From Mycobacterium sp. 852013-50091_SCH5140682 (lineage in GTDB: Bacteria > Actinomycetota > Actinomycetes > Mycobacteriales > Mycobacteriaceae): 64,000 nt of DNA. A model generated the notes under the pieces. That model had not been told where the DNA came from. It searched no databases and saw nothing but the letters and a program-made list of their open reading frames with translations. Location: positions 22,421 through 86,420 of the forward strand of contig NZ_LZTB01000080.1 in NCBI RefSeq assembly GCF_001665685.1. The letters run 5' to 3'. Shown one piece after another: positions 16,191-24,831 of this stretch; position 1 is the stretch's first letter, and each line of letters starts with the position of its first letter. The position numbers and the translations under genes are program-made.

Positions 16191-18020
16191 TCAGGCCAGC
16201 GAGTCCACCCAGGCCCGATGCAGCTTGGCGTAATGGCCGTCGCGGCCGATGAGCCCGGCAGGCGGACCGTCCTCGACGACGCGGCCGTGTTCGAGCACCA
16301 GCACGCGGTCGGCGATCTGCACCGTCGAGAGCCGGTGGGCGATCACCAGCGCGGTGCGATCGGCGAGCACGGTCTCCAACGCGCGCTGCACCATTCGCTC
16401 GCTGGGCACGTCCAGTGACGATGTGGCCTCGTCGAGGATCAGCACGGCGGGGTCGGCCAGGAACGCGCGGGCGAACGCCACGAGTTGGCGTTGTCCCGCC
16501 GAGAGCCTGCCGCCGCGCTTGGCGACGTCGGTGTCGTAGCCGTCGGGCAACGTGTCGATGAACCGGTCCGCACCGACCGCTTTGGCGGCCGCCCGGACTT
16601 CGTCGTCGGTGGCGTCGGGGCGGCCGAACCGGATGTTGTCGGCCACCGTGCCCTCGAACATGAAGTTCTCCTGGGTGACCATCACGATGTGCCTGCGCAG
16701 CTCGGATTGCGAGAGGTCACGCAGGTCCACACCGTCGAGCGTCACCGCACCCGAGGTCGGATCGTAAAACCGGGCGATGAGCTTCGCGATGGTGGTCTTG
16801 CCCGCCCCGGTCGTGCCCACCAACGCCACCGTCTGCCCGGCAGGCACCCGCAGCTCAAGCCCGGGCAGCACCGTACGACCCGGCGCGTAGCCGAACGCCA
16901 CGTCGTGGAACTCGATGTCGCCCTTGACGTTCGACAGTTTCGCCGGCCGTCGTGGGTCGGCGATGCCAGGACGCTCGGCCAGCACGCCTGCCAGCTTCTC
17001 CAGCGCCGACGACGCCGACTGGAAGGTGTTGAAGAACTGCGAGATCTCCTGCATCGGCTCGAAGAACATCCGCAGGTACAGCAGGAACGCGGCGAGGGTG
17101 CCGACCGTCATCTGCCCGTGCAGCACCCGGTAACCGCCGTAGAGCAGCACCACACCCGTGGTGATGTTGCCGACGAGTTTGACGCCCGGCATGAAGACGG
17201 CCAGCAGCTTGAACGTCTTCTCGTTGATCGCGCGATAGCCGTCGGCGATGTCGGAGAAGATCTCCTGGTTGCGCGGCTCACGGCGGTAGGCCTGCACGGC
17301 CTTGATGCCCGTCATGGTCTCCACGAACTGCACGATCACCAGGGCGGCGCTCTCCCGCACCACCCGATAGGTCTTGGCCGACTCATTGCGGAACCACCAC
17401 ACCAGCGCCACCAGGATCGGGAAGGCCGCCAAGCACATCAGGCCGAGCCGCCAGTCCAGCGCCACCAGCAGCACCGCCGTGCCGAACAGCGTCAACACCG
17501 CGGTGATCAGGCTGTCGAAACCGGTCTCCAGCATGTCCTGGATGGCCTCGACGTCGTTGGTCGAGCGGCTGACCACGCGGCCCGACGTGTAACGGTCGTG
17601 GAAGGCGACGTCGAGACGCTGGAAATGCCGGAACACGCGGCGACGCAGTTCCAGCAGCACCCTCTGCCCGATCCGGCCTGAGCGGCGGAGGAAGAACATC
17701 CGGCTGACCGCCTGCACCACCACGACCACACACAGCGTGCCGACGATGACCATCAGCTCGCGGGCCGGGCCGCCGGCGACGATGGGCGGTATGCCGCGGT
17801 CGATACCGCGTTGCACGAGCAGTGGAACAGCCAACCGCGCAACGTTTTCCACCACGACGACCAGCGCCAGCACGGCAACGGTCCACCGGTACGGACGCAA
17901 CAACGAGCCGAGCAGTGCCCGCGCCTCGCGACGTCGCGGCACGCTCTCGTCGATGGGCAGATCGTCGTCGGCGTCGTCCTTGACGCGCCCACGCCAGCTT
18001 TCGGTCTCGACCGCGGTCAT
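16191..18020 (-). CDS. ABC exporter half-transporter (consensus Walker B subunit)
   Basis: A 609-residue type-IV exporter half: six-helix transmembrane domain (about residues 45-330) fused to a nucleotide-binding domain. Walker A is GTTGAGKTT, Walker B is AVLILDEATSSLD with the catalytic glutamate, and the H-loop is IAHRLST. The signature is LSAGQ instead of LSGGQ. Its start overlaps the stop of the partner gene at 18017 (ATGA), and the partner has a degenerate Walker B, so the two should form an asymmetric heterodimer. It probably exports lipids, drugs or peptides from the cytoplasmic side; the substrate is unknown. Confidence 0.92.
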   Translation of the reverse strand: MTAVETESWRGRVKDDADDDLPIDESVPRRREARALLGSLLRPYRWTVAVLALVVVVENVARLAVPLLVQRGIDRGIPPIVAGGPARELMVIVGTLCVVVVVQAVSRMFFLRRSGRIGQRVLLELRRRVFRHFQRLDVAFHDRYTSGRVVSRSTNDVEAIQDMLETGFDSLITAVLTLFGTAVLLVALDWRLGLMCLAAFPILVALVWWFRNESAKTYRVVRESAALVIVQFVETMTGIKAVQAYRREPRNQEIFSDIADGYRAINEKTFKLLAVFMPGVKLVGNITTGVVLLYGGYRVLHGQMTVGTLAAFLLYLRMFFEPMQEISQFFNTFQSASSALEKLAGVLAERPGIADPRRPAKLSNVKGDIEFHDVAFGYAPGRTVLPGLELRVPAGQTVALVGTTGAGKTTIAKLIARFYDPTSGAVTLDGVDLRDLSQSELRRHIVMVTQENFMFEGTVADNIRFGRPDATDDEVRAAAKAVGADRFIDTLPDGYDTDVAKRGGRLSAGQRQLVAFARAFLADPAVLILDEATSSLDVPSERMVQRALETVLADRTALVIAHRLSTVQIADRVLVLEHGRVVEDGPPAGLIGRDGHYAKLHRAWVDSLA

Positions 18021-19843
18021 CGGTTGCCACCTCCGATCGTCGCGGGCTCGTCATCGGCGGCCAGCAGATAGCGGTACTGCGGCACCGCGGCGAGCAGTTC
18101 GGCATGGGTGCCGACGTGCGTGATGGTTGCCCCAGAAGGACCAACCCTGTCCAGTAGCGCGACCTTGTCCGCCAGCAACACCGTCGACGCGCGGTGGGCG
18201 ACCACGATGCCGGTGACGTCGCGCAGGATGCGGCCGAGCGCCTCGGTCACGGCGGCCTCGGTGTGCACGTCGAGCGCCGACAGGGTGTCGTCGAGCACCA
18301 GGATCTTCGGGCCTGCCAGGATCGCGCGGGCCAGCGAAAGCCGTTGCCGCTGACCACCGGACAGGCTCATGCCCTGCTCACCGATGCGGGTGTCGAGTCC
18401 GAACGGCAGGTCGTAGACGAACTGTGCGGCCGCGACGTCGATGGCCCGCGCGAGCTCCTCGTCCGTCGCGCCCGGGCGCCCCAGCCGCAGGTTCTCGGCC
18501 ACCGACATCGAGAACAGTGTCGGATCCTCGAACGCGGTGGCCACGGTCGCGCGCAGCGCGGGCAGGCTCAGGTCCCGGATGTCCTTGCCGTCGATGAGGA
18601 TCTGCCCCTCGGTGACGTCGTAGAGCCGCGAGAACAACGCGGCCAGCACCGATTTGCCCGAACCCGTCGACCCGACCAGCGCCACCGTCTCACCCGGCTC
18701 GACCGTCAGGTCGATGTGCCGCAGCACCCACGCATCGCTGTCGGGGAACCGGAAACCGACGTCCCGCAGTTCGAGCCGGCCACCGTGCGGTGCCACGTCA
18801 TGCGGACCGTCGGTGATCTCGCGCGGTGCATCGAAGATCTCGGCGATGCGGTTGGCCGCGGTGAACGATTCCTGGGTCATGGACAGCAGGAAGCCCAGCG
18901 ACGCGATGGGCCACACCAGCGACAGCATCATCGTGATGAACGCGACCAGTGTGCCCATGGTGACGTAGCCGTGGCCCGCGGCATACGCACCGAGACCGAG
19001 CACGACGATGAGCGTCAGGTTCGGGATGACCTCGAGCAGAGTCCAGAAGTTCGCCGACACCGTGACCCGGTCGACCTGGGTGTCGTGCAGCCGGGTGGCC
19101 TGCTCATCGAACCGGTCGTACGTGTAGTCCTCACGGCCGAACGACTTCACCACGCGCATGCCCAACGCGGACTCTTCGACATGCGTTGCGACATGGCCGG
19201 TCTGGTCCTGAGCCAGCCGCGACAACCGGGTGTACTCGCGTTCGAAATGCAGCACGGTGGCCGCGATCGGCACGATCGACACCACCACCACGACCCCGAG
19301 GGGCCAGTACATGGCCAACAGGATCGAGGTCACCACGACGATCTGCAGCGCGTTGAGGATCAGGAACACCAGGCCGAACGACAGGAACCGCCGGATCGTG
19401 GACAGATCGTTCATCACCCGCGACAACAGCTGCCCCGACTGCCAGCGACCGTGGAAACTCATCGGGAGCACCTGCAGCCGCGCGTAGAGATCCTTGCGAA
19501 TATCGGCTTCGACACCCATGGTGGCGCGCGCCACCAGCCAGCGGCGGATGAACCACAACACGGCCTCGGAGATGCCGACGCCCATCGCGGCCGCGCCGAG
19601 CAGCCACAGACCGTGCTGATCCTGGTGGCGCACCGGACCGTCGATCACGGCCTTGGTCATCAGCGGAATCGCGACCGTGGCACCCAGGCTGACCACCGCG
19701 ACCACGAGCATCCAGACCCAGCGCGTGCGGTACGGAAGCAGATACGGCAGCAGCCGCCACAGATCCGAGCTGCCACGAACTCGCGCCCGTCGCGGAGCGA
19801 TCGCGGGCGCGGATCGAAGAGCATCTGTCGCGGATTCAGTCAC
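18017..19843 (-). CDS. ABC exporter half-transporter (degenerate Walker B subunit)
   Basis: A 608-residue exporter half with an N-terminal TMD and a C-terminal NBD. Walker A is GSTGSGKSV, the signature LSGGQ is canonical, and Walker B reads KILVLDDTLSALD, with aspartate where the catalytic glutamate should be. This is the hallmark of the non-hydrolytic site in heterodimeric exporters such as TM287/288. The partner at 16191 supplies the altered LSAGQ signature to the same site, which fits. It starts with GTG. The two genes form an operon. Confidence 0.92.
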   Translation of the reverse strand: MTESATDALRSAPAIAPRRARVRGSSDLWRLLPYLLPYRTRWVWMLVVAVVSLGATVAIPLMTKAVIDGPVRHQDQHGLWLLGAAAMGVGISEAVLWFIRRWLVARATMGVEADIRKDLYARLQVLPMSFHGRWQSGQLLSRVMNDLSTIRRFLSFGLVFLILNALQIVVVTSILLAMYWPLGVVVVVSIVPIAATVLHFEREYTRLSRLAQDQTGHVATHVEESALGMRVVKSFGREDYTYDRFDEQATRLHDTQVDRVTVSANFWTLLEVIPNLTLIVVLGLGAYAAGHGYVTMGTLVAFITMMLSLVWPIASLGFLLSMTQESFTAANRIAEIFDAPREITDGPHDVAPHGGRLELRDVGFRFPDSDAWVLRHIDLTVEPGETVALVGSTGSGKSVLAALFSRLYDVTEGQILIDGKDIRDLSLPALRATVATAFEDPTLFSMSVAENLRLGRPGATDEELARAIDVAAAQFVYDLPFGLDTRIGEQGMSLSGGQRQRLSLARAILAGPKILVLDDTLSALDVHTEAAVTEALGRILRDVTGIVVAHRASTVLLADKVALLDRVGPSGATITHVGTHAELLAAVPQYRYLLAADDEPATIGGGNR

Positions 19844-19881
19844 CAGACCCTAATTTTCCCATCTGTTGCAATCGATTTACC

Positions 19882-21765
19882 TCATGCGGCCGTTACAGCG
19901 TCATCGGCGAACTGCGTGTAGTACAGCTCGGCGTACCGACCGTCGCGGGCCAGCAGCTGGTCGTGGGTGCCGCGTTCGACGATGCGTCCGTCCTCGACGA
20001 CGAGGATGAGATCCGCGGCCCGCACCGTCGACAACCGGTGAGCGATGACCAGCGATGTGCGCCCCTCGAGCGCCTCGGCCAGCGCGTGCTGGACGGCGGC
20101 CTCCGAGGCCGTGTCCAGCGATGCCGTCGCCTCATCCAGCACCACCACCCGTGATCGCCCCAACAGCAGGCGTGCGATGGTCAACCGCTGCCGCTGTCCT
20201 CCAGACAGACGGTATCCCCGCTCACCGACAACTGTGTCCAACCCGTCGGGCATCGCCGCGACGACGTCGTCGAGCCGGGCCCGGCGCAGCGCCTCCCAGA
20301 GCTCGTCATCGGACGCATCAGGAGCGGCCAGTTGCAGGTTGGAGCGGATCGACTCGTGGAACAGATGCCCGTCCTGGGTCACCATACCGACGGTGTCCTT
20401 GAGCGACGCGAAGGTCACGTCACGCACATCGACGCCGTTGAGAGTGATCGAGCCGCTGTCGACGTCGTAGAGCCGGGCCAGCAACGACGCGATGGTCGAC
20501 TTGCCCGCGCCTGACGAGCCGACGAGCGCCACCATCTGCCCGGGGCGCGCGGTGAACGAAATGCCGTGCAGCACTTCGTCACCGCCGCGGTCGTCCAACG
20601 TCGCGACCTCTTCGAGCGAAGCCAGCGACACCTTGTCGGCCGAGGGATACGAGAACCGGACGTCGTGAAACTCGATGGCCACGGCGCCGTCGGGCACCGC
20701 ACCGGCGTGCGGCTTTTCAGCGATCAGCGGCACGAGGTCGAGCACCTCGAAGACCCGCTCGAAAGACACCAACGCACTGGCGATTTCGACGCGTGCGTTG
20801 GCCAGCGCGGTCAGCGGCGCGTACAGCCGGGTCAGCAGCAGCGCCAGCGACACGACCGCGCCCGCCTGCAGGTGCCCGCCGATGGCCAGCACCCCGCCCA
20901 GCCCGTAGACCAGGGCCAGAGCCAGCGCCGACATGAGGGTCAACGAGTTCATGAACGTCGACTGCAGCATCGCCGTGCGCACCCCGATGTCGCGCACGCG
21001 GTCGGCGCGCGTCGCGAACTCGTCGGACTCGCGGTCCGGGTCGCCGAACAGCTTGACCAGTGTCGCCCCGGGAGCCGAGAAGCGTTCTGTCATCTGGGTG
21101 TTCATCGTCGCGTTGTGTGCGGCCGCCTCGCGTGACAGCCCCGCCATGCGGCTGCCGATGCGGCGGGCGGGCACCACGAACAACGGCAGCAGCGCCAGCG
21201 AGCACAGCGTGATCTGCCACGAGATGCTCAGCATCACCGCCAGCGTCAAGCTCAGCGTGACCACGTTGGCGACGATGCCCGACAGCGTGTCCGAGAACGC
21301 CCGCTGTGCCCCGATCACATCGTTGCCGAGCCGGCTCACCAGCGCCCCGGTGCGGGTGCGGGTGAAGAACGCGACGGGCATGCGCTGCACATGATCGAAC
21401 ACCGCCGTGCGCAGATCCAAGATCAGGCCCTCACCGATGTTCGACGACAGCCACCGCGTCACCAGCGACACGGCCGCTTCGGCCAATGCCACTGCCGCGA
21501 TCACCGCAGCCAACAGGACCACCGTCGACGCGGGACCGCCCCGTGTGATCGCGTCGACCACGCGACCGGCCAGCACCGGCGTCGTCACCGTCAGCAATGC
21601 ACTGACCACGCTGACCGCGACGAACCATGCCAGCCTGCGGTGGTGACGTGCGGCGAACCGCCAGATGCGCGCCAACAGCCGTTTGTCCGCCAGCGTGCGC
21701 AGGTCGCCGCCGCGGGCATGCGCCTGCCGGTACAGCGTCTGCCGCGCCACTGATTCGATACTCAT
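19882..21765 (-). CDS. ABC exporter half-transporter (probable homodimer)
   Basis: A 627-residue exporter with a TMD (about 35-335) and an NBD: Walker A GSSGAGKST, signature RLSGGQRQRLTIARLLLG, Walker B VVVLDEATASLD and IAHRLSTVRAADL. All catalytic residues are canonical, so it can work as a homodimer, unlike the pair downstream. A loop near SLASLEEVATLDDRGGDEVLHG is inserted ahead of Walker A. ATG 21765 follows GGTGAGG; GTG 21774 is also in frame. A near-perfect palindrome at 21781-21800 sits just upstream. The substrate is unknown. Confidence 0.91.
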   Translation of the reverse strand: MSIESVARQTLYRQAHARGGDLRTLADKRLLARIWRFAARHHRRLAWFVAVSVVSALLTVTTPVLAGRVVDAITRGGPASTVVLLAAVIAAVALAEAAVSLVTRWLSSNIGEGLILDLRTAVFDHVQRMPVAFFTRTRTGALVSRLGNDVIGAQRAFSDTLSGIVANVVTLSLTLAVMLSISWQITLCSLALLPLFVVPARRIGSRMAGLSREAAAHNATMNTQMTERFSAPGATLVKLFGDPDRESDEFATRADRVRDIGVRTAMLQSTFMNSLTLMSALALALVYGLGGVLAIGGHLQAGAVVSLALLLTRLYAPLTALANARVEIASALVSFERVFEVLDLVPLIAEKPHAGAVPDGAVAIEFHDVRFSYPSADKVSLASLEEVATLDDRGGDEVLHGISFTARPGQMVALVGSSGAGKSTIASLLARLYDVDSGSITLNGVDVRDVTFASLKDTVGMVTQDGHLFHESIRSNLQLAAPDASDDELWEALRRARLDDVVAAMPDGLDTVVGERGYRLSGGQRQRLTIARLLLGRSRVVVLDEATASLDTASEAAVQHALAEALEGRTSLVIAHRLSTVRAADLILVVEDGRIVERGTHDQLLARDGRYAELYYTQFADDAVTAA

Positions 21766-21780
21766 GAGCCTCACCGTAAA

Positions 21781-21800
21781 ACCTCAACAATTGATGAGGT
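21781..21800. promoter_or_regulatory. Palindrome ACCTCAACAATTGATGAGGT upstream of ABC gene
   Basis: Eighteen of 20 positions are symmetric around AATT. It lies 16 bases upstream of the ABC exporter start. The size and AT-rich centre suit a MarR- or TetR-type operator, but no regulator gene is adjacent. Confidence 0.45.
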
Positions 21801-21821
21801 CAACGACTTCCCGGGTGTGGC

Positions 21822-22382
21822 TCAAATGAAACCGAAGTAGCCGATCACCCCCGCCGCGGCGACCACGATCAGGGGGTTGACCTTGGTAAACATGAAAACC
21901 GCAGTGCACACCGCCGTGACGCTGTACGCCCGCCAGTCATGGTCGGCGGCCCGGCTCATCACCAGCGAGGTGGCCAGGATCAACCCGACCGTCAACGGCG
22001 CGAAACCCCTCTCGACCGCATGGCGCAGCTTGGATTTCTCGGCCTTCTGCCAGAACAACGTGACGACGTAGACGAACGTCGCGGCCGGTACCACCATGGC
22101 GATCATCGAGACCACGCCGCCGACGATCGCCGCGGGAATACCACCGGCCTGCAAACCCGCCCCGTAGCCGACCATCGACACGATCAGGATGCTCGGGCCG
22201 GGTGCGGTCTGGGAGATCGAGAACAGGTCGGCGAACTGACTGTTGGTCAGCCAATGCCTGCCGTTGACGGCATGCATGTGCATTTCCGGCAACACCACGT
22301 TGCCGCCGCCGATGGACAGCAGCGACAGCATGCCGAACAGCCCGATCAGCTGCACATAGGTGGCCAGCGAGTGGCTGTTCAT
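21822..22382 (-). CDS. chrA: Chromate-transporter family protein, second half
   Basis: A 186-residue short-chain CHR protein with 5-6 helices. It shows GMLSLLSIGGGNVVLPEMH, the APGPSILIVSMVGYGAG motif and GFAPLTVGLILATSL. The ATG overlaps the stop of the partner gene (ATGA), so the pair equals one long ChrA split into its two homologous halves. CHR proteins export or move chromate or sulfate-like anions; specificity here is untested. The gene symbol is by family only. Confidence 0.85.
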   Translation of the reverse strand: MNSHSLATYVQLIGLFGMLSLLSIGGGNVVLPEMHMHAVNGRHWLTNSQFADLFSISQTAPGPSILIVSMVGYGAGLQAGGIPAAIVGGVVSMIAMVVPAATFVYVVTLFWQKAEKSKLRHAVERGFAPLTVGLILATSLVMSRAADHDWRAYSVTAVCTAVFMFTKVNPLIVVAAAGVIGYFGFI

Positions 22383-22957
22383 GCCGCCGGCTTCTCGCGC
22401 ACGCCGCGCGGCCACGCCCAGATCAGGCTGATCGGCGCCAAGATCGCCAGCGTCCCCAGCAACGGGAACCGCAACACGCCGTTGAGCACGAACGCCCCGG
22501 CGAACAACAGCACCGGCACCACGCCCGTCAGGCACTTCTGCCCGGTCTTGATCACCATCGTCAGTGTCAGGGCCACCGCGGCCGCCGACGCGCCGTGCAG
22601 CACCCCTTTGACCGCAGGCACCTCCTTGAACCGGAAGTACGCGAACGACAGCGCCAGCACGATCACCAGCGGCATGGCGCACAGGCCGAGCACGGCGGCA
22701 GCGGCCCCCGCCATGCCCCGCATCTTGGTGCCGGCGAACACGGCCATGTTGACCTGGTTGGCGCCGGGCAGGATGCGGCACATCGTCATCGCCGAGAGGA
22801 ACTCGGCCTCCCCGAGCCAGCCCTTCTCGACCACCAGCACCTCACGCGACCAGGCCGAGAGCCCGCCGCCGAACGAGGCCAACGCGATGTGGTTGAACGT
22901 CCACGCCAGCTCGAACAGCGAGACCCGCTGTACTCCAGCGTCGAGCTGCTCACTCAT
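22379..22957 (-). CDS. chrA: Chromate-transporter family protein, first half
   Basis: A 192-residue short-chain CHR protein: FNHIALASFGGGLSAWSREV, GEAEFLSAMTMCRILPGANQVNMAVFAG and KGVLHGASAAAVALTLTM are the matching motifs of the first CHR half. It is the first of the two overlapping transporter genes, and its start overlaps the end of the PLD gene by 8 bases, making a three-gene unit. Two half-size proteins of opposite topology are expected to pair. Confidence 0.85.
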   Translation of the reverse strand: MSEQLDAGVQRVSLFELAWTFNHIALASFGGGLSAWSREVLVVEKGWLGEAEFLSAMTMCRILPGANQVNMAVFAGTKMRGMAGAAAAVLGLCAMPLVIVLALSFAYFRFKEVPAVKGVLHGASAAAVALTLTMVIKTGQKCLTGVVPVLLFAGAFVLNGVLRFPLLGTLAILAPISLIWAWPRGVREKPAA

Positions 22958-23939
22958 GGACCAGATCTGGGTCGTGCGGAAAGTCGTCCTCGTGATGCTG
23001 CGAGGGGTCCAGCGGATCCGGCGGCTCGTAATGGTGCGAGGTTTCCCAGTCGGCGTCGAACACCTGGCTCAGTTGCCCGACGACCGCCGGATCCTCGACG
23101 GTGATGCCGAGCTCGCGACGCAGGTCGAAGGCGCTGCGGTCGATGTTCATCGAACCCACCAGGGCCTGGTGGTCGTCGACGATGACGAGTTTGGCGTGCA
23201 CCCGCAGGTTCTTCTGCTTACGCACCTTCACCCCGAACCGGCGCAACGTCCGCAGTGAGGCGAAGGTGTCCAGGATGTCCCAGTCGCTGATGCCGTGCCT
23301 GCCGCCGCACAACACGTGGACGTTGACGCCACGGCCCACCGCCGCGGCGATGTGGTCGAGGATCACGGCGTCCACGTACTTGGGATGCTGGATGCGCAGC
23401 CGATGCTCGGCGGTGTCGATGAACTTCGCCATGTGATAGCGCGAATTCGAGTTGCTCCACAACAACCCGCGATAGACCGTTGGTTCCCATTCCGTGTGCG
23501 ACCAGTCCGCGTCGAACACCTCGATGATCTGGGCCACCTGCACGCTGTCGGTGGTGATGACGCCGTAGTCGCGGGTGAGGCTGAAGTACTTCTCGCACAG
23601 GTTGAAAGTGGCCACCAGAGCGGCCTGCTCGTCGACCACGATCGACTTCTCGTGCGTCACATAGAACGTCGGATTGGACCACTGGACGTTCACCCCGGCA
23701 GCGGAGAGTTGTTCGTAGGTCTCGTCATTCGCGCGGTCCCCGCCCGACCGCTGGGGGTTCAACATCACCCGCACCGCGACCCCGGCCCGGTGCCGGTCGA
23801 TCACCGCGGCCACCAACGACGGCTCGGTGAACGTGAACTGTTTTATGAGCAGCGAGCTCTGCGCGGACGAGATGAAGTCCAGGACCGGTTGCACACCGTC
23901 ATCGGGTTGGACGATGAGCCGCGGCGACACAGGCAGCAT
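22950..23939 (-). CDS. Phospholipase D-like (HKD) family protein
   Basis: A 329-residue protein with two HKD half-sites: THEKSIVVDEQAALVATFN (near residue 95) and VHAKLVIVDDHQALVGSMN (near 250), each with H-x-K-x4-D and the downstream N/S. It is a phosphodiesterase or transphosphatidylase of the cardiolipin-synthase/PLD group. No clear signal peptide or N-terminal helix is seen, so it may be cytosolic. The C-terminus is acidic and His-rich. It leads the unit that continues with the chromate-type transporters. The substrate is unknown. Confidence 0.87.
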   Translation of the reverse strand: MLPVSPRLIVQPDDGVQPVLDFISSAQSSLLIKQFTFTEPSLVAAVIDRHRAGVAVRVMLNPQRSGGDRANDETYEQLSAAGVNVQWSNPTFYVTHEKSIVVDEQAALVATFNLCEKYFSLTRDYGVITTDSVQVAQIIEVFDADWSHTEWEPTVYRGLLWSNSNSRYHMAKFIDTAEHRLRIQHPKYVDAVILDHIAAAVGRGVNVHVLCGGRHGISDWDILDTFASLRTLRRFGVKVRKQKNLRVHAKLVIVDDHQALVGSMNIDRSAFDLRRELGITVEDPAVVGQLSQVFDADWETSHHYEPPDPLDPSQHHEDDFPHDPDLVHE

Positions 23940-24012
23940 AAGGGCCGGATGCTAGCACTCAATGGTGTCGGCCAGACGTGCCTGCGCGAATCGGAGTACG
24001 TCATCGGGCAAG

Positions 24013-24729
24013 ATGGCGGGCATGGACAGTTCTGCCGGTGGGGGTTCCCCCCGAGTGCTCGTGGTGGATGACGACCCCGACGTTCTCGCTTCGTTGGAGC
24101 GTGGGTTGCGGCTGTCCGGGTTCGACGTGTCGACGGCAGTCGACGGCGCCGAAGCACTGCGCAGCGCCACCGAAACCCGGCCCGACGCCATCGTGCTCGA
24201 CATCAACATGCCGGTGCTCGACGGCGTGAGCGTCGTGACGGCCCTACGCGCAATGGACAACGACGTTCCGGTGTGCGTGCTTTCGGCGCGCAGCAGCGTC
24301 GATGACCGCGTCGCCGGGCTGGAGGCGGGCGCGGACGACTATCTCGTGAAACCGTTCGTGTTGGCCGAGTTGGTCGCCCGGGTCAAGGCCCTCCTGCGCC
24401 GGCGCGGCTCGTCGGCCACGTTCTCGTCGGAGACCATCCAGGTCGGTCCGCTCGAAGTCGACATCCCGGGCAGGCGCGCGCGGGTCAACGGCGTCGACGT
24501 GGACCTGACCAAACGGGAATTCGATCTGCTCGCGGTGCTCGCCGAACACAAGACCGCGGTGCTGTCACGTGCGCAGCTGCTGGAATTGGTGTGGGGCTAC
24601 GACTTCGCCGCCGACACCAACGTCGTCGACGTGTTCATCGGCTATCTGCGCCGCAAGCTGGAGGCCGGCGGTGCGCCGAGGCTGCTGCACACCGTGCGCG
24701 GGGTGGGCTTCGTGTTGAGGACCCAGTAG
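24013..24729 (+). CDS. prrA: Response regulator PrrA
   Basis: A 238-residue OmpR-type response regulator. In the receiver domain, the acidic pocket is in VLVVDDDPD, the phospho-acceptor aspartate in IVLDINMPVLDG (about residue 60), and the lysine in DDYLVKPF. The C-terminal winged helix has LTKREFDLLAVLAEH and DVFIGYLRRKLEA. The sequence is nearly identical to M. tuberculosis PrrA (Rv0903c) by recall, including the MxGMD start, which supports ATG 24013 over 24022. PrrA is essential in M. tuberculosis and linked to nitrogen and oxygen adaptation in mycobacteria. It is cotranscribed with prrB across a repeat array. Confidence 0.95.
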   Translation: MAGMDSSAGGGSPRVLVVDDDPDVLASLERGLRLSGFDVSTAVDGAEALRSATETRPDAIVLDINMPVLDGVSVVTALRAMDNDVPVCVLSARSSVDDRVAGLEAGADDYLVKPFVLAELVARVKALLRRRGSSATFSSETIQVGPLEVDIPGRRARVNGVDVDLTKREFDLLAVLAEHKTAVLSRAQLLELVWGYDFAADTNVVDVFIGYLRRKLEAGGAPRLLHTVRGVGFVLRTQ

Positions 24730-24731
24730 CG

Positions 24732-24830
24732 ACATGACGAGCGCTTGCGCGAGGAATCAACGGCACATGACGAGCGCTTGCGCGAGGAATCAACGACACA
24801 TGACGAGCGCTTGCGCGAGGAATCGATAGC
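24732..24830 (+). repeat. Three tandem 33-bp repeats between prrA and prrB
   Basis: Exact-length copies at 24732-24764, 24765-24797 and 24798-24830 each begin ACATGACGAGCGCTTGCG and continue CGAGGAATC; only the last few bases vary. They fill the prrA-prrB gap, starting three bases after the prrA stop and ending one base before the prrB ATG. They resemble the MIRU class described in the senX3-regX3 spacer of M. tuberculosis in having small ORFs linking genes. The copy number may vary between strains. Confidence 0.9.
24734..24829 (+). CDS. Small repeat-encoded ORF linking prrA and prrB (31 aa)
   Basis: Each 33-bp repeat is exactly 11 codons, so ATG 24734 opens a 31-residue ORF of three near-identical 11-residue units (MTSACARNQRH, twice, then MTSACARNR) ending at TAG 24827-24829, two bases before the prrB ATG. 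Each unit also contains GAGGA-like Shine-Dalgarno sequence, and the last one can serve prrB. Translation could couple prrB to prrA. There is no independent evidence that the peptide is made or works. Confidence 0.45.
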   Translation: MTSACARNQRHMTSACARNQRHMTSACARNR

Positions 24831-24831
24831 C

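Noticed and set aside
18194..19921. 575-codon open frame antisense to an ABC transporter gene
   Set aside because: The composition is His/Arg/Asp-rich shadow coding; the reverse strand has a complete ABC exporter.
21822..22781. Single 319-codon protein on the reverse strand
   Set aside because: The first 130 codons are out-of-frame shadow of the first chromate-transporter gene; the real second gene starts at 22382.
24732..24830. CRISPR-like array
   Set aside because: The copies are directly adjacent with no spacers and are multiples of three bases within an operon.
24745..24831. N-terminal extension of PrrB through the repeats (HDERLREES units)
   Set aside because: There is no ATG in that frame, and ATG 24832 gives the exact family start and length.
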